A stretch of DNA of 64,000 bases from Taishania sp045629585 (GTDB lineage: Bacteria; Bacteroidota; Bacteroidia; Flavobacteriales_D; Crocinitomicaceae): the NCBI GenBank assembly GCA_045629585.1, contig JAZQRM010000064.1, forward strand, positions 62,001 through 126,000. The letters run 5' to 3'. How positions within the stretch are numbered: the first letter of the stretch is position 1; the number at the start of each line of letters is the position of its first letter. This document shows positions 50,737-60,380 of this stretch, one piece after another. The notes below the pieces were generated by a model. The model saw only the letters and a program-made list of their open reading frames with translations. It searched no databases and was not told the DNA's origin. The position numbers and the translations under genes are program-made.

Positions 50737-52233
50737 TTATTTGGCTTCTGTAGTTGACGCAGTAGCTGATCTGTGGATTTTTATATTAAAATATCCAAAG
50801 ATGATCGACATCAATGGACTAATCCAGTTAAAAAATGCATATATAAAATAGTCGCCAGTTGCGACATTCAACATGCCTGAATGGTATGCTGCGCATGTAT
50901 TCCAAGGAACTAATGGAGAGGTTACTGTGCCAGAATCCTCAATTGTTCTTGATAATACTTCAGGGCTTAAGTTTCGATCTTCATACGTCTTACGAAACAT
51001 TTTACCTGGTACAACAATTGCTAAATATTGGTCGGAGGTGGTCACATTAAAGAAGAAACAAGTCGTTACCGTGGTTGCGATTAGTGAACCTGTTGATTTC
51101 GCAAATTGAATGATGAAATTAGTTATTCTATACAAAAATCCAGATACTTCCATTGCTCCACCAAATGTCATTGCACAAATGATTAACCATATTGTATTCA
51201 TCATACTTTGCATACCTCCTGTTTGAATCAACTTATTGATATCCGCATTTGGTGTTTCTAACCCAACTTCTAGTGCCATAGCATTTATGGCAGCTGTATA
51301 GCAGTGTGCAATGTAATCCATGGAGCTATTTACTTTTAAGTCTAATTTACTCACCTTCATAATGATCTCTGGTTGAAAAATAAAGGCCAAAATAGCACCG
51401 CCAATTGTTCCAACCATTAATGCGGGTACAGCATCAATTTTAAAAATAATCATCGCAATTACGATTACAGGAACGATAAATAGAATGGGTGAAATAAAAT
51501 AGGTTTCATTCAATGTACTTAACAAAATGTCTACTTGAGTAACATTTGTTCCAGTTTTGCTTGTCAAGCCAAGTATCAGAAAACCGATTAAAGTCAATAT
51601 GTATGTAGGAACTGTCGTGTACATCATATAACGGATGTGCGGAAATAACTCTGTTCCAGCAACAGATGCCGCTAAATTTGTTGTATCCGAAAGGGGAGAA
51701 AGTTTGTCTCCAAAGTAAGCTCCTGATATTATAGCTCCAGCAGCCATTCCTGGATTAATCCCTAAACCATGAGCAATTCCAATTAAAGCCACACCAACTG
51801 TACTCACTGTTGTCCACGAACTTCCTGTCGCAACTGAAATAACGGAGCATACAATACATGTGGTAACTAAAAAGTAAGTAGGATTCATTAATTTTAGACC
51901 ATAATAAATCATAGACGGAACAATGCCAGATATCATCCATGTTCCAATTAATGCTCCAATTATCAATAAAATGATAACTGCAGGTAATGAGGTTTTTATA
52001 CTTCTAACAATTCCATTTTGAATATCTATCCATTTCCAACCTAAAAAAGTGGAAAGTATAGCGGCCAATGCCGCACTAAATAACAAGGCCATCTGGTTGG
52101 GGCCATAAGAGGCATCAGCACCATAATAGTAAACATTTATGGAAAGTAAAATGATCAATAACGCTATTGGTAAAAACGATATTAAAAGGGTAGGGGTTTT
52201 GGCTTCTCTCTTTTCGGAAATATTATTTTGCAT
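50737..52233 (-). CDS. nhaC: Na+/H+ antiporter, NhaC family
   Basis: 498-residue inner-membrane antiporter of the IT superfamily, about 11-12 hydrophobic segments. NhaC signature features include GSSWTTVSTVGVALIGIA, ISGAYFGDKLSPLSDTTNLA and the late SGTVTSPLVPWNTCAAYHSG. Expected to exchange Na+ for H+; NhaC/MleN homologues sometimes couple malate or lactate. Starts three bases after the MMPL gene and is therefore cotranscribed. Confidence 0.9.
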   Translation of the reverse strand: MQNNISEKREAKTPTLLISFLPIALLIILLSINVYYYGADASYGPNQMALLFSAALAAILSTFLGWKWIDIQNGIVRSIKTSLPAVIILLIIGALIGTWMISGIVPSMIYYGLKLMNPTYFLVTTCIVCSVISVATGSSWTTVSTVGVALIGIAHGLGINPGMAAGAIISGAYFGDKLSPLSDTTNLAASVAGTELFPHIRYMMYTTVPTYILTLIGFLILGLTSKTGTNVTQVDILLSTLNETYFISPILFIVPVIVIAMIIFKIDAVPALMVGTIGGAILAFIFQPEIIMKVSKLDLKVNSSMDYIAHCYTAAINAMALEVGLETPNADINKLIQTGGMQSMMNTIWLIICAMTFGGAMEVSGFLYRITNFIIQFAKSTGSLIATTVTTCFFFNVTTSDQYLAIVVPGKMFRKTYEDRNLSPEVLSRTIEDSGTVTSPLVPWNTCAAYHSGMLNVATGDYFIYAFFNWISPLMSIIFGYFNIKIHRSATASTTEAK

Positions 52234-52236
52234 TTA

Positions 52237-54513
52237 TTATTTTTTTGTTTTTGGCTTGTAAAAATATACGATTAGAATTGGAACTAATAGTAAGTCAAAT
52301 ACAATCGCAAATAATAAGGTTAAACACAATAGTAATCCTAAAAAGAAAGTGCCTTGGAAGGATGAGCAGAGTAATAATAAGAATCCAGAACATAAAATGA
52401 TAGTAGTGATTATCATCGCTTTTCCTGTGACCATATATGCACGTTTTAATGCGTATAATTTTGATTTACCTTGATTGAGTTGCTGTTTGAATTTCCCTAG
52501 AAGGTGTATCGTGTCATCAACAGCAATTCCAAAGGCAATGGTAAAGATAATAGCTGTACTTGTTCTTAAAGGAATTCCAAAATACCCCATTACTCCAGCA
52601 ACCATTAAAATAGGTATAATGTTCGGGATTACGGATAAAATAGCCATTCGAAAGGACTTAAAAACCAAGCCCATTATTAACCCAACTAACAATATGGAAG
52701 AGATAATTCCTTTTGTTAAGCTTGTAGCTAAGTAATTCATGTTTTTATCCATCAAGTAAGATGAACCAGTCAACTTAAATTCTAACTTGTCTTGATTGTC
52801 TAAAGTCGCTAAAAAGGTATTTAATCGCTCTGTTCTTGTAGAGGCTTCAACGTTTCCAATGTCTCCAATACCACCCGAAATTCGAGAAATCGTTCCCGAC
52901 GAATCAATTACTGATTTCATTATTTCCTTACTCGGTCCACTGGTTAAAAGACGCTTAAATTGTTTTTGCTTGCTTGTTGAAGCTGGTAACTCATAATACT
53001 CAGAATTTCCGGCATAACTTGCTTTATTCGCTACCTTTAGCATCTGAACTAAGGATTGTTTTATTTCTACTTGATAATCTTTTTCCAAGAAATCTTCCAC
53101 TTGATTCATCGTTTCAAGGATTTCAGGATCCCAAAAAGATGCAGAAGTATCTTTCAGAATTATAGCCATCTCAAAAGGTCGAATTCCGCCGTAATGATCA
53201 TCAAAATAATTAAAGTTGATTTTTAAAGGCTCCGTATCTTTCATGTCATCCATGAAGTAATTGTTTGCCTTTATTTGTAAAGCTCCGTAAGCAGCCACAA
53301 CGCAAATAAGTACCGTACCAACACAAATGGCTATTTTATTTTTAAAAACAAATATCCAAAGAGCAGTCATTATTTTTTGCCATTTTTCACTATTCTTATC
53401 GTCTTTTGCAGGCCTAACTTTTGCAGGGAAGTAATAAACTAAAACAGGGAGCATAAGGATGGCTAATACAAATGCAATCATAACACCAAAACCTAGATTA
53501 AAACCAAAAGATTGGATCGGTTGTAGATTTACAAAAAGTAAACAAAAGAATCCGATTGTTGTGGTAATTGAAGTTAAAAATGTTGCAAACCCTACTTCTT
53601 TTAAGGAAACACGCATAGCTTCGGGAGATGTTTTTCCTGCTCGTTGTGCGTCGAGGTATCTAGAAACTAAGTGTACTACGTCAGAAATTGATACAATGAA
53701 AAGAACGGTTGGCAAAGTCGTTAATAAAATATTGATCGGCGTGCCAGTCCATCCCATAATACCCATTGTCCAAAAAACGGTGCTTGCCAATATGGTCATT
53801 GGGATTATAACTCCCCAGATGGTTCTAAATGTAAGATATAAAAAAATAGCGGTTAATAATCCACTTAAAGCGGCAAAGAGGATAAGTTCAAAGTTCATTT
53901 TCTCAATGTAAAATGCTTGTCCAATTGCACGGCCCGCATATCTTACATTTTCAAATTGATAATTATTTTCAACTTTTTGTAGACCAGAAATTAATTCGTC
54001 ACATTTTGCTTTCGATAAATAATCATTATGTTTTACAAATAAACAAACCGATTTACCATCTTGAGCTACCATCGTATTCACATATTCAGGAGCGTTAAAT
54101 AAACGGATAGAATCTTGTGCCAATTGTAACGAATCAAAATGGATGATAGGCTGCTTGGAATACATTCCTCCAGGAAGTAAATAAAAATGATCTTGGTTGG
54201 TAATTCCAGCAACGACTTCAACATAGGGTACAGATTCTAATTCTTTAGAAAAAGCATCAACCTGTCTTAAAAAACTGGAATCAAATATTCCTTTTTCACG
54301 CTCAATGGCAATTAAGAGATAATCGTTGTCTGAATTAAACTTTTTACGATATTGTTCAAAAAAAGAGGTGTCAGAATCGTTCTTCGGATAAAATTTTTCA
54401 AAATTATAGTCAAAACGTAAAAGTAACAAACCTATACATAAGAACAAGGTGAGCGATCCGAGTATGATGGTTAAATATCGAAGTGTTTTAGGTTTTAATA
54501 GTTTATCAATCAT
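52237..54513 (-). CDS. RND-superfamily exporter with MMPL/patched-like domains
   Basis: 758 residues, two repeats each of one N-terminal helix, an extracytoplasmic loop of about 150-170 residues and a bundle of five helices. The SISDVVHLVSRYLDAQ (about 270-285) and AFGIAVDDTIHLLGKFKQQL (about 660-680) motifs carry the paired aspartates of RND proton relays. This group (hopanoid/sterol/lipid-type exporters) lacks the docking domains of AcrB. Substrate unknown. First gene of an operon with nhaC. Confidence 0.87.
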   Translation of the reverse strand: MIDKLLKPKTLRYLTIILGSLTLFLCIGLLLLRFDYNFEKFYPKNDSDTSFFEQYRKKFNSDNDYLLIAIEREKGIFDSSFLRQVDAFSKELESVPYVEVVAGITNQDHFYLLPGGMYSKQPIIHFDSLQLAQDSIRLFNAPEYVNTMVAQDGKSVCLFVKHNDYLSKAKCDELISGLQKVENNYQFENVRYAGRAIGQAFYIEKMNFELILFAALSGLLTAIFLYLTFRTIWGVIIPMTILASTVFWTMGIMGWTGTPINILLTTLPTVLFIVSISDVVHLVSRYLDAQRAGKTSPEAMRVSLKEVGFATFLTSITTTIGFFCLLFVNLQPIQSFGFNLGFGVMIAFVLAILMLPVLVYYFPAKVRPAKDDKNSEKWQKIMTALWIFVFKNKIAICVGTVLICVVAAYGALQIKANNYFMDDMKDTEPLKINFNYFDDHYGGIRPFEMAIILKDTSASFWDPEILETMNQVEDFLEKDYQVEIKQSLVQMLKVANKASYAGNSEYYELPASTSKQKQFKRLLTSGPSKEIMKSVIDSSGTISRISGGIGDIGNVEASTRTERLNTFLATLDNQDKLEFKLTGSSYLMDKNMNYLATSLTKGIISSILLVGLIMGLVFKSFRMAILSVIPNIIPILMVAGVMGYFGIPLRTSTAIIFTIAFGIAVDDTIHLLGKFKQQLNQGKSKLYALKRAYMVTGKAMIITTIILCSGFLLLLCSSFQGTFFLGLLLCLTLLFAIVFDLLLVPILIVYFYKPKTKK

Positions 54514-54554
54514 CCTATGTAATTATTGTTAACAGATGTAAATATTTCTTAGTT

Positions 54555-54583
54555 TTTGAAAACTTTTGCTAAATTTAAGTTTG
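54555..54583 (+). promoter_or_regulatory. Consensus promoter of the T9SS type A protein gene
   Basis: TTTG (54555-54558), 17-base spacer, TAAGTTTG (54576-54583), 22 bases from the ATG: a complete match to the Bacteroidota consensus. Confidence 0.75.
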
Positions 54584-54605
54584 AAATTTAAAAAAACATC
54601 TATTT

Positions 54606-55643
54606 ATGAAATTAAAATTACTTACAAGTACATTAATTCTTTCTGCTTGTACCTCTGTTTTCGGACAAGGTTTAGTATTTACAGAGGCTAATCAACCTGC
54701 AAATGGTTCTAGCAGAACTATGTTGCAATTAGATTATGTTGAAGCTAATTTTGCTAATATTAGTCAAATCAATAACACTTCAAATAGATGGGATTATTCA
54801 GGTGTGAATATTGGTACAGCTACAGTTGTTGTTGGTGCTGCTGCAGCATCTTCTCACGTTAATGCTGCGGACTTCCCAAATGCAACTCAGTATTTAACGA
54901 CTGGTAATTTACAAACATTTATTTCATCTTCAGCAACTGAGCGTAGAGCTAATGGTTTTGTATATAGCGAACTTATTGGTACTGATCCTATTGCTATTCC
55001 TTTAAATGGTAGTGGTCAATTATTGATGAATTATCCTTTTGCAGTAGGAAATACATTGAATAATACGTATACAGGTTCGTTAACTGTTAATATAGGTGCG
55101 CCTATTCAAGCTGTTTTCTCTGGAGCAGGTACAGTTTCTTACACGCATGATAATGGTTCAATTGAATTAGAAGATAATACGGTTATTAATGGGGTATCTA
55201 GAGTTGTATATAGAGATACAGCATTTGCTACGACAGTAATGGGAGCTGTTCGTTTACAGCGTGAATCAATAGAGTATTACAAGTCTGGTGAAGGTGAGTT
55301 GCCTATCATGATGGAAACTAATATTATTTTGTATGTTGGTGGTAATGCTTTTCAAAATAATAATCAAATATTTATCGATCAGGCTTATCTTTCTTATGCT
55401 TCAACAACTAAGACAGATTTGTTTGCATTAACGATCGCTCCAAATCCTTCAAATGGAGAGTTCCGTATTAATGGTGATTTTGCACAAGGAAAAGTTACGG
55501 TTACTGATATTCAAGGAAAAGAAGTGATTAACCAAGATATTACAGCTGGGGCGTCTTTGAAAATTGAAGCTGGTACAGGAGTTTATTTTGTTTCAATTAC
55601 AACTGAAAAAGGTACACAAACTCAAAAAGTAGTTGTTCAATAA
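54606..55643 (+). CDS. Secreted protein with T9SS type A sorting domain
   Basis: 345 residues: signal peptide (1-20, ending SVFGQG), an unassigned beta-rich middle of about 240 residues, and a C-terminal type A sorting domain from about 272 (IAPNPSNGEFRINGDF, VTDIQGKEVINQDI, GVYFVSITTEKGTQTQKVVV). The middle region has no cysteine pattern and no domain I can name. Type IX export and likely surface attachment or release follow from the C-terminus. A terminator follows. Confidence 0.87.
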   Translation: MKLKLLTSTLILSACTSVFGQGLVFTEANQPANGSSRTMLQLDYVEANFANISQINNTSNRWDYSGVNIGTATVVVGAAAASSHVNAADFPNATQYLTTGNLQTFISSSATERRANGFVYSELIGTDPIAIPLNGSGQLLMNYPFAVGNTLNNTYTGSLTVNIGAPIQAVFSGAGTVSYTHDNGSIELEDNTVINGVSRVVYRDTAFATTVMGAVRLQRESIEYYKSGEGELPIMMETNIILYVGGNAFQNNNQIFIDQAYLSYASTTKTDLFALTIAPNPSNGEFRINGDFAQGKVTVTDIQGKEVINQDITAGASLKIEAGTGVYFVSITTEKGTQTQKVVVQ

Positions 55644-55666
55644 GTAATAAACAATTCATATTGAAT

Positions 55667-55697
55667 AAAAAGGTCAACATTTGTTGGCCTTTTTTTG
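55667..55697 (+). terminator. Terminator after the T9SS type A protein
   Basis: Stem AAAAAGGTCAAC / GTTGGCCTTTTT (one wobble) plus T-run. The T-run also provides the TTTG of the next promoter. Confidence 0.8.
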
Positions 55698-55727
55698 TAA
55701 CCAATAATAAAGAAGCACTTATATTTG
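55694..55727 (+). promoter_or_regulatory. Promoter of the 755-residue unknown protein gene
   Basis: TTTG (55694-55697) in the terminator T-run, 22-base spacer, exact TATATTTG (55720-55727), 19 bases from the ATG. Confidence 0.6.
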
Positions 55728-55746
55728 AAAGCAAAGTAATATTGGT

Positions 55747-58014
55747 ATGCGTGTAATTTTAATGGTGCTATTTTTAGGTTTCTTAACTATTAACAGCTAT
55801 GCTCAAGAAGCAATAGGTATGAACCCCTTAGAACGAGCTTATTTGTTTCATGTGGTAAAGAAAAGTCCAATTTTAGACAATAGTATTGGTCGTTATTTTG
55901 AATACACAGGGCCAGATATTCGATTCTTGAATGGAAATATTAATTATGATTCAATTGAAACGTATATAATCAATACACCAGAGTATTTAATTATAAGAGA
56001 GCAAGAAATTGCCAAATCATCAAAAGGAATATTGGCTGAAGCTGCAAACAAAGTAGCCATATGGGATTTGAATAAAATGCTTTTAGCCAAGCGTCAAAAC
56101 GACCCTACATTCGACAATTACGCTACTAAATATGCCGTTCTTGAAAGCATCTTATTACAAAAATTACCGCTTGCCGCGTTAGATGAAAATGGAACAAAAG
56201 TACATCCAAGAGTAAATAATCTTTTAAATCCGAGTTTGTCTTTTGAAGATAAACTAGCGCAAATGAATGTCTTTAAAGGTGCAGATATACAAACTCAATT
56301 GTTAATTCTTACAGCTTTAGCAGAGGCAACGAATGAATATGTTGAATTACGGACCAAGGAACTTTACAAAAGTTTAGGTGGACAGTACGAGACTTTTCAT
56401 AATTGGTTAATTGCTGTAGGAGATGGAAGTTCAACATCTGGGTTGCTGGATGAACGTGAAAAGGATGAAAAAGGGAGATGGAATAGAGGATTACCAAAAG
56501 CAATAGGTCTATTTCCTTACCAACTTTATATTCAAGAACCGGAAAAGAAAAAACAAGAACCTAAAATTATGCCTAGATGGTATATAGAACGTGATTTTAA
56601 TACAAACGGTGAAAATCGAATGACCCAAATACATTTTGACGTATGGGGCTATAATTCGGCTAAACAAACAACAGTTGTTTTGGAAAAAGCGGGTAGACAT
56701 TATCATTTGTTTGGTTCTGTTGATACACGGTTTTTATCTCCGGACAGTTCTTTTTCCTCAGGAGCTACTTTCATGGGGGTGATTAATGAAATTCAACATA
56801 AATACATAGATGATATAACAGAAAAAATTGTTGGGAAAAGAGGGTATGATTACTGGATTGAACATTACAAAGTAAAGAAAGAGGAGACAGAACTAAAAAT
56901 AGAAAAATCATCTAAACAATTATCCGATAAAGGTTATACTCCGGTTGTTACCGCTAAAAAACCATCAAAAGAGGTGAAAAAAGCAAAAGCAAATGCCGTT
57001 AAAGCAAGTGTTGGTGCAGATAATTGGAAAGGTGATCCCACAACGTATGATAATAAGAAACAAAAATCTAAGAATCAATCAGAGATTATGTATCTCTATG
57101 AAAGATTTGATTGGTATAAAGCAAAGATTAAGGAACTAGAGAAAGAAAAAAAAGAAGCTATTGAATTAAGAGAAAAATTCGAGCACCAAAGAGATCTTTA
57201 TAAACGTGTGATGGGAATGAATTGGATGAATTTTACCGTAAAAGACGGCCTGTACACTTTTTCTGATTCTTCCACATTTGATATTTACACTCAGGATTTT
57301 ACTTTTCCAGCAACAGCAGAACCGGAGCATTTTGAAATTCGATTAATTGGAGTTCCCAATTCTGCAATTTCTAAAAATGTGGATGAAGTAATGATGCACG
57401 CTTCTATTATTGATGCCAAACCAAAATATGATGCTCGAATACAAGTTAATTTAACTGATCTATTTGAATCAAATCAATTTGAATTGACAAGTCCTCTTTT
57501 TAGTGCTGAAGATAGTGTTGCTGTTTTGCATCTTTTTGAGCAGCTATTGGATAAAGAGAATGATTTTAAAGTAATCGGAAGAGGGAATGGAGCAGGTGAG
57601 TGGAATGGAGTTAGAGTGATCGCTTCTTCTAAAGAGGAACAAACCGCTTATTCCGAGGTTGGAAAATGGGATGAATCCTACAGTAAATTACGTCTGTCAG
57701 AGGTGCTTATAACTTTGAATAGAGGGATTTTGTTGGAAGTAAACTCTTACACAGATCCGGTTAGAAGTAAATTTGACAAAGCTTCACCAGAAGTTGTATC
57801 TATAAAAAATCAATTCAAGTTGACAGATAACCAAGTATTAAGTGCGTATAGATCAGCTTCAATTTTAAGAAAGTTGAAGCAAGAATTAAATGTGTTAGCT
57901 GGTCAGTATTTAACAAGAGAGCAAGCTAAGATTGTGATAGATAAGTTGAATAAGACGATTGATAAATCTAAAATTACGATGGGGCCAATTTCAGTTAAAC
58001 TTTCTGATTTTTAA
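55747..58014 (+). CDS. Secreted 755-residue protein of unknown function
   Basis: Signal peptide MRVILMVLFLGFLTINSYAQ. Helical N-terminal part (about 25-235), then a beta-rich part with RWYIERDFNTNGENRMTQIH and GYNSAKQTTVVLEKAGRHYH (about 275-325), a lysine-rich, charged coiled-coil-like stretch (about 380-480) and a C-terminal domain with FEIRLIGVPNSA and VLEVNSYTDP. No cysteines in the mature chain and no sorting domain, so a periplasmic location is most likely. I do not recognise a family. Convergent with the RecD-like gene (four bases overlap at the stops). Confidence 0.8.
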   Translation: MRVILMVLFLGFLTINSYAQEAIGMNPLERAYLFHVVKKSPILDNSIGRYFEYTGPDIRFLNGNINYDSIETYIINTPEYLIIREQEIAKSSKGILAEAANKVAIWDLNKMLLAKRQNDPTFDNYATKYAVLESILLQKLPLAALDENGTKVHPRVNNLLNPSLSFEDKLAQMNVFKGADIQTQLLILTALAEATNEYVELRTKELYKSLGGQYETFHNWLIAVGDGSSTSGLLDEREKDEKGRWNRGLPKAIGLFPYQLYIQEPEKKKQEPKIMPRWYIERDFNTNGENRMTQIHFDVWGYNSAKQTTVVLEKAGRHYHLFGSVDTRFLSPDSSFSSGATFMGVINEIQHKYIDDITEKIVGKRGYDYWIEHYKVKKEETELKIEKSSKQLSDKGYTPVVTAKKPSKEVKKAKANAVKASVGADNWKGDPTTYDNKKQKSKNQSEIMYLYERFDWYKAKIKELEKEKKEAIELREKFEHQRDLYKRVMGMNWMNFTVKDGLYTFSDSSTFDIYTQDFTFPATAEPEHFEIRLIGVPNSAISKNVDEVMMHASIIDAKPKYDARIQVNLTDLFESNQFELTSPLFSAEDSVAVLHLFEQLLDKENDFKVIGRGNGAGEWNGVRVIASSKEEQTAYSEVGKWDESYSKLRLSEVLITLNRGILLEVNSYTDPVRSKFDKASPEVVSIKNQFKLTDNQVLSAYRSASILRKLKQELNVLAGQYLTREQAKIVIDKLNKTIDKSKITMGPISVKLSDF

Positions 58015-59531
58015 TCTTCGTCCCAATCATCCATTTCTTCATCTTCGTTGAACCAATCTTCTTCCTCGTCGAAATCATCTTCTGTTTCTTCAGCAAGATA
58101 CTCCATATTATCAATCTGGTCTTCTGGAAAGTTGACCAGATAAACTTTCTCAACAGCTCGAGTTAACGCTGTATATAACCATCTGTTGTATTCCGTCAAA
58201 TCAAGGTCGTCTGGAAGGTATCCAACATCGATAAATACATTTTCCCATTGACCACCTTGTGATTTATGACAAGTGACAGCATAGGAAAATTTGACTTGAA
58301 CAGCATTGAAATAAGGGTTCGCGAGTATTAATTCATAGCGCTTATTTTTACTTTTTTCATATATGTAGTCTTTTTCTACTTCAAAAAATAATTCACGCAT
58401 TCTAGCTCGTGGAAGATTTGCGCCCTCACAAGTTAATGTCTCAGCATGTATAATGATTTCTTGAGCATCGATTGAATCGTAATCAGGTAAGGATACTAAG
58501 ATGTGATAAAAAACAAATCCGTATAATTCCACTTGCTTCAAAACACGTTTTATAAGCATCGTTTCTCCATTGGCTAAGAATCCAATCTCCTTTTGATCTT
58601 TTAACCAATAATAATTGTTTTTGACAACCATTAAATGATCATGCTGATTGATCTCTTCCTCATACCAAAAAATTCGATTTCTGATTTGGCGATTGTACTC
58701 ATTTGCCCTCTTATTGGAACGCGTAATCAAAATGGATCCTTCTGGACCATAGTTACCAAATGCTTTTTCTAATGCATCTTGTAATTCTAAACCATTGATA
58801 GACTCAATGTCTGGATAAATTTGGAGATTCACATCTAAAATTGGAAATGAATTACCTGTTTGTCTTACAATGGTTGCATTATGAACAATTCCAGAATCCA
58901 ACCGCTGCCTAACAATGGCACTTAGTGTTTGCGTGTGAAATTCTAGTTTTTGATAATTATTCGAAAGATAGTCGATGTCTAATGCTGGTGAGAAGGTAGT
59001 TCCAATTGGAGGAAGCTGTCCTGTGTCACCCAAAAGAATAAGTTTACAGTTTTTACCGCTGTAAACATATTCAATCAAATCATCTAATAGGTTGCGGTTG
59101 TTGATGTTTCCATCTTTCGTCATTGTGTAATCACCTATCATGGAAGCTTCATCAACAATAAAGAGCGTGTTTTTTTGAAGATTAGGAGATAAACTCAATG
59201 CTGATAATTCGTCTACCTTACTTTTGCGACGATAGATCATCTTATGGATTGTGAAAGCATTGCGCTTACTTTTTTGGCTCAATATTTTTGCAGCCTTACC
59301 AGTTGGAGCCATCAAAACTGTGTTGATTTGATAACTTGACATTGATTCAATGAAAGCAGCAAGTAAACTTGTTTTTCCGGTACCCGCATATCCCTTTAGA
59401 ATAAAGGTCGGGAAGGGGTGTTTACTCCGCAGAAAATCTTCTAAAGCAAGAACTGCTTTATATTGGTCGTCAGTGAAAGGATGACCAAAAAAATGGGCTA
59501 CTCTTTGAAAGAATTGCGATTCTGTTTCCAT
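58011..59531 (-). CDS. RecD-like superfamily 1 DNA helicase
   Basis: 506 residues. Motif I GYAGTGKTS (47-55), Walker B FIVDEASM (D127, E128), motif III GDTGQLPPIG, motif V/VI YAVTCHKSQGGQWENVF and YTALTRAVEKVYL. N-terminal FTDDQYKAVLALEDF is the Q-motif-like segment of the RecD/Pif1-like family. It is shorter than RecD2 (about 720 aa) because the N-terminal helical domains are absent; the C-terminal 30 residues are strongly acidic. Probably a 5'-3' helicase in repair. A TACCTTTG box four bases before the ATG suggests a leaderless mRNA. Confidence 0.9.
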   Translation of the reverse strand: METESQFFQRVAHFFGHPFTDDQYKAVLALEDFLRSKHPFPTFILKGYAGTGKTSLLAAFIESMSSYQINTVLMAPTGKAAKILSQKSKRNAFTIHKMIYRRKSKVDELSALSLSPNLQKNTLFIVDEASMIGDYTMTKDGNINNRNLLDDLIEYVYSGKNCKLILLGDTGQLPPIGTTFSPALDIDYLSNNYQKLEFHTQTLSAIVRQRLDSGIVHNATIVRQTGNSFPILDVNLQIYPDIESINGLELQDALEKAFGNYGPEGSILITRSNKRANEYNRQIRNRIFWYEEEINQHDHLMVVKNNYYWLKDQKEIGFLANGETMLIKRVLKQVELYGFVFYHILVSLPDYDSIDAQEIIIHAETLTCEGANLPRARMRELFFEVEKDYIYEKSKNKRYELILANPYFNAVQVKFSYAVTCHKSQGGQWENVFIDVGYLPDDLDLTEYNRWLYTALTRAVEKVYLVNFPEDQIDNMEYLAEETEDDFDEEEDWFNEDEEMDDWDED

Positions 59532-59535
59532 TTTT

Positions 59536-59543
59536 CAAAGGTA
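59536..59543 (-). promoter_or_regulatory. -7 box four bases upstream of the RecD-like gene
   Basis: Exact TACCTTTG on the minus strand, four bases from the ATG at 59531. A CAAA (TTTG on the minus strand) is 26 bases further, longer than normal. Confidence 0.45.
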
Positions 59544-59582
59544 CACTCAATTTTTGATGTGGCAGGTCTCAAATTAAAAATG

Positions 59583-59590
59583 TAGATTTG
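59583..59590 (+). promoter_or_regulatory. -7 box of the DUF3822-rsmD-coaD operon
   Basis: Exact TAGATTTG, 31 bases from the DUF3822 ATG; the nearest TTTG is 26 bases upstream, longer than normal. Confidence 0.4.
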
Positions 59591-59621
59591 TTAGATAAAT
59601 ATTGGTAATTCGATCCATTAC

Positions 59622-60380
59622 ATGACAAAAAATATTCTCACAATAGACCTTTCTTCTTATGGAATTCGTGTAAACGTTTCTAAAGGTGGATTTGTAGTGC
59701 AAGAATTTCAGAAATCCTTTAACTCCGCTTTAGAGTTTAAAGTAAAGGATCAGTTAAAAGAAATGGTTAGTGAAAATGGTTGGAAACAGTTGGAAGTGGA
59801 CGATGTCGCGTTGTCATGGTCCAGTAAAATGTCAACCTTATTACCAATGAATGTATTTAACGATTCAAGTAAAGAAGATATACATAATTTGTGTTTTGGT
59901 TCGCTTGTTTCAGGTTATGACATTGATTATAATCGTTTAAGCCAGTTTTCAATTGTAAATGTTTATGCAATTAATGAATGGGTAAAATCTTTTTTTGTTC
60001 TTAATTTCCCAAGGGTCGTTATTCAGCATGAAGGAACATTGATTGTACGTCAATTATTAGCTAATTCTTCTTTAAAACCGAAAGCAATTGCTTCTTTTCA
60101 TAAAGAACATTTTTTGTTTGCAATGGTTTTAAATAATGACGTTAAATATTATAATTATTTTGATTACACCAATGCAGAAGATGTGATCTATTATATCGGT
60201 TTTACACTGCAGCAATTACAGATAGCACCTAGTGATTTGGAATTAATTTTCAATGAGGCTGAAGGTTGTGAATTGGATCTAAATCAAGTTAAAACCTACT
60301 ACACAAAGCTGTATGAACCAAAAATAGAGGTTCAGACGGTACAACATTATTTGACTAAAGCCTTAGAATTGTGCGTATAA
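59622..60380 (+). CDS. DUF3822 family protein
   Basis: 252 residues, cytoplasmic, of the Bacteroidota-restricted DUF3822 group, which looks like an actin/hexokinase-fold remnant (NILTIDLSSYGIRVNVSKGG at the N-terminus, HKEHFLFAMVLNNDVKYYN, YYIGFTLQQLQIAPSDLELI). The family is regularly found directly upstream of rsmD. Its function is not established. The stop overlaps rsmD by ten bases, so the genes are coupled. Confidence 0.85.
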   Translation: MTKNILTIDLSSYGIRVNVSKGGFVVQEFQKSFNSALEFKVKDQLKEMVSENGWKQLEVDDVALSWSSKMSTLLPMNVFNDSSKEDIHNLCFGSLVSGYDIDYNRLSQFSIVNVYAINEWVKSFFVLNFPRVVIQHEGTLIVRQLLANSSLKPKAIASFHKEHFLFAMVLNNDVKYYNYFDYTNAEDVIYYIGFTLQQLQIAPSDLELIFNEAEGCELDLNQVKTYYTKLYEPKIEVQTVQHYLTKALELCV

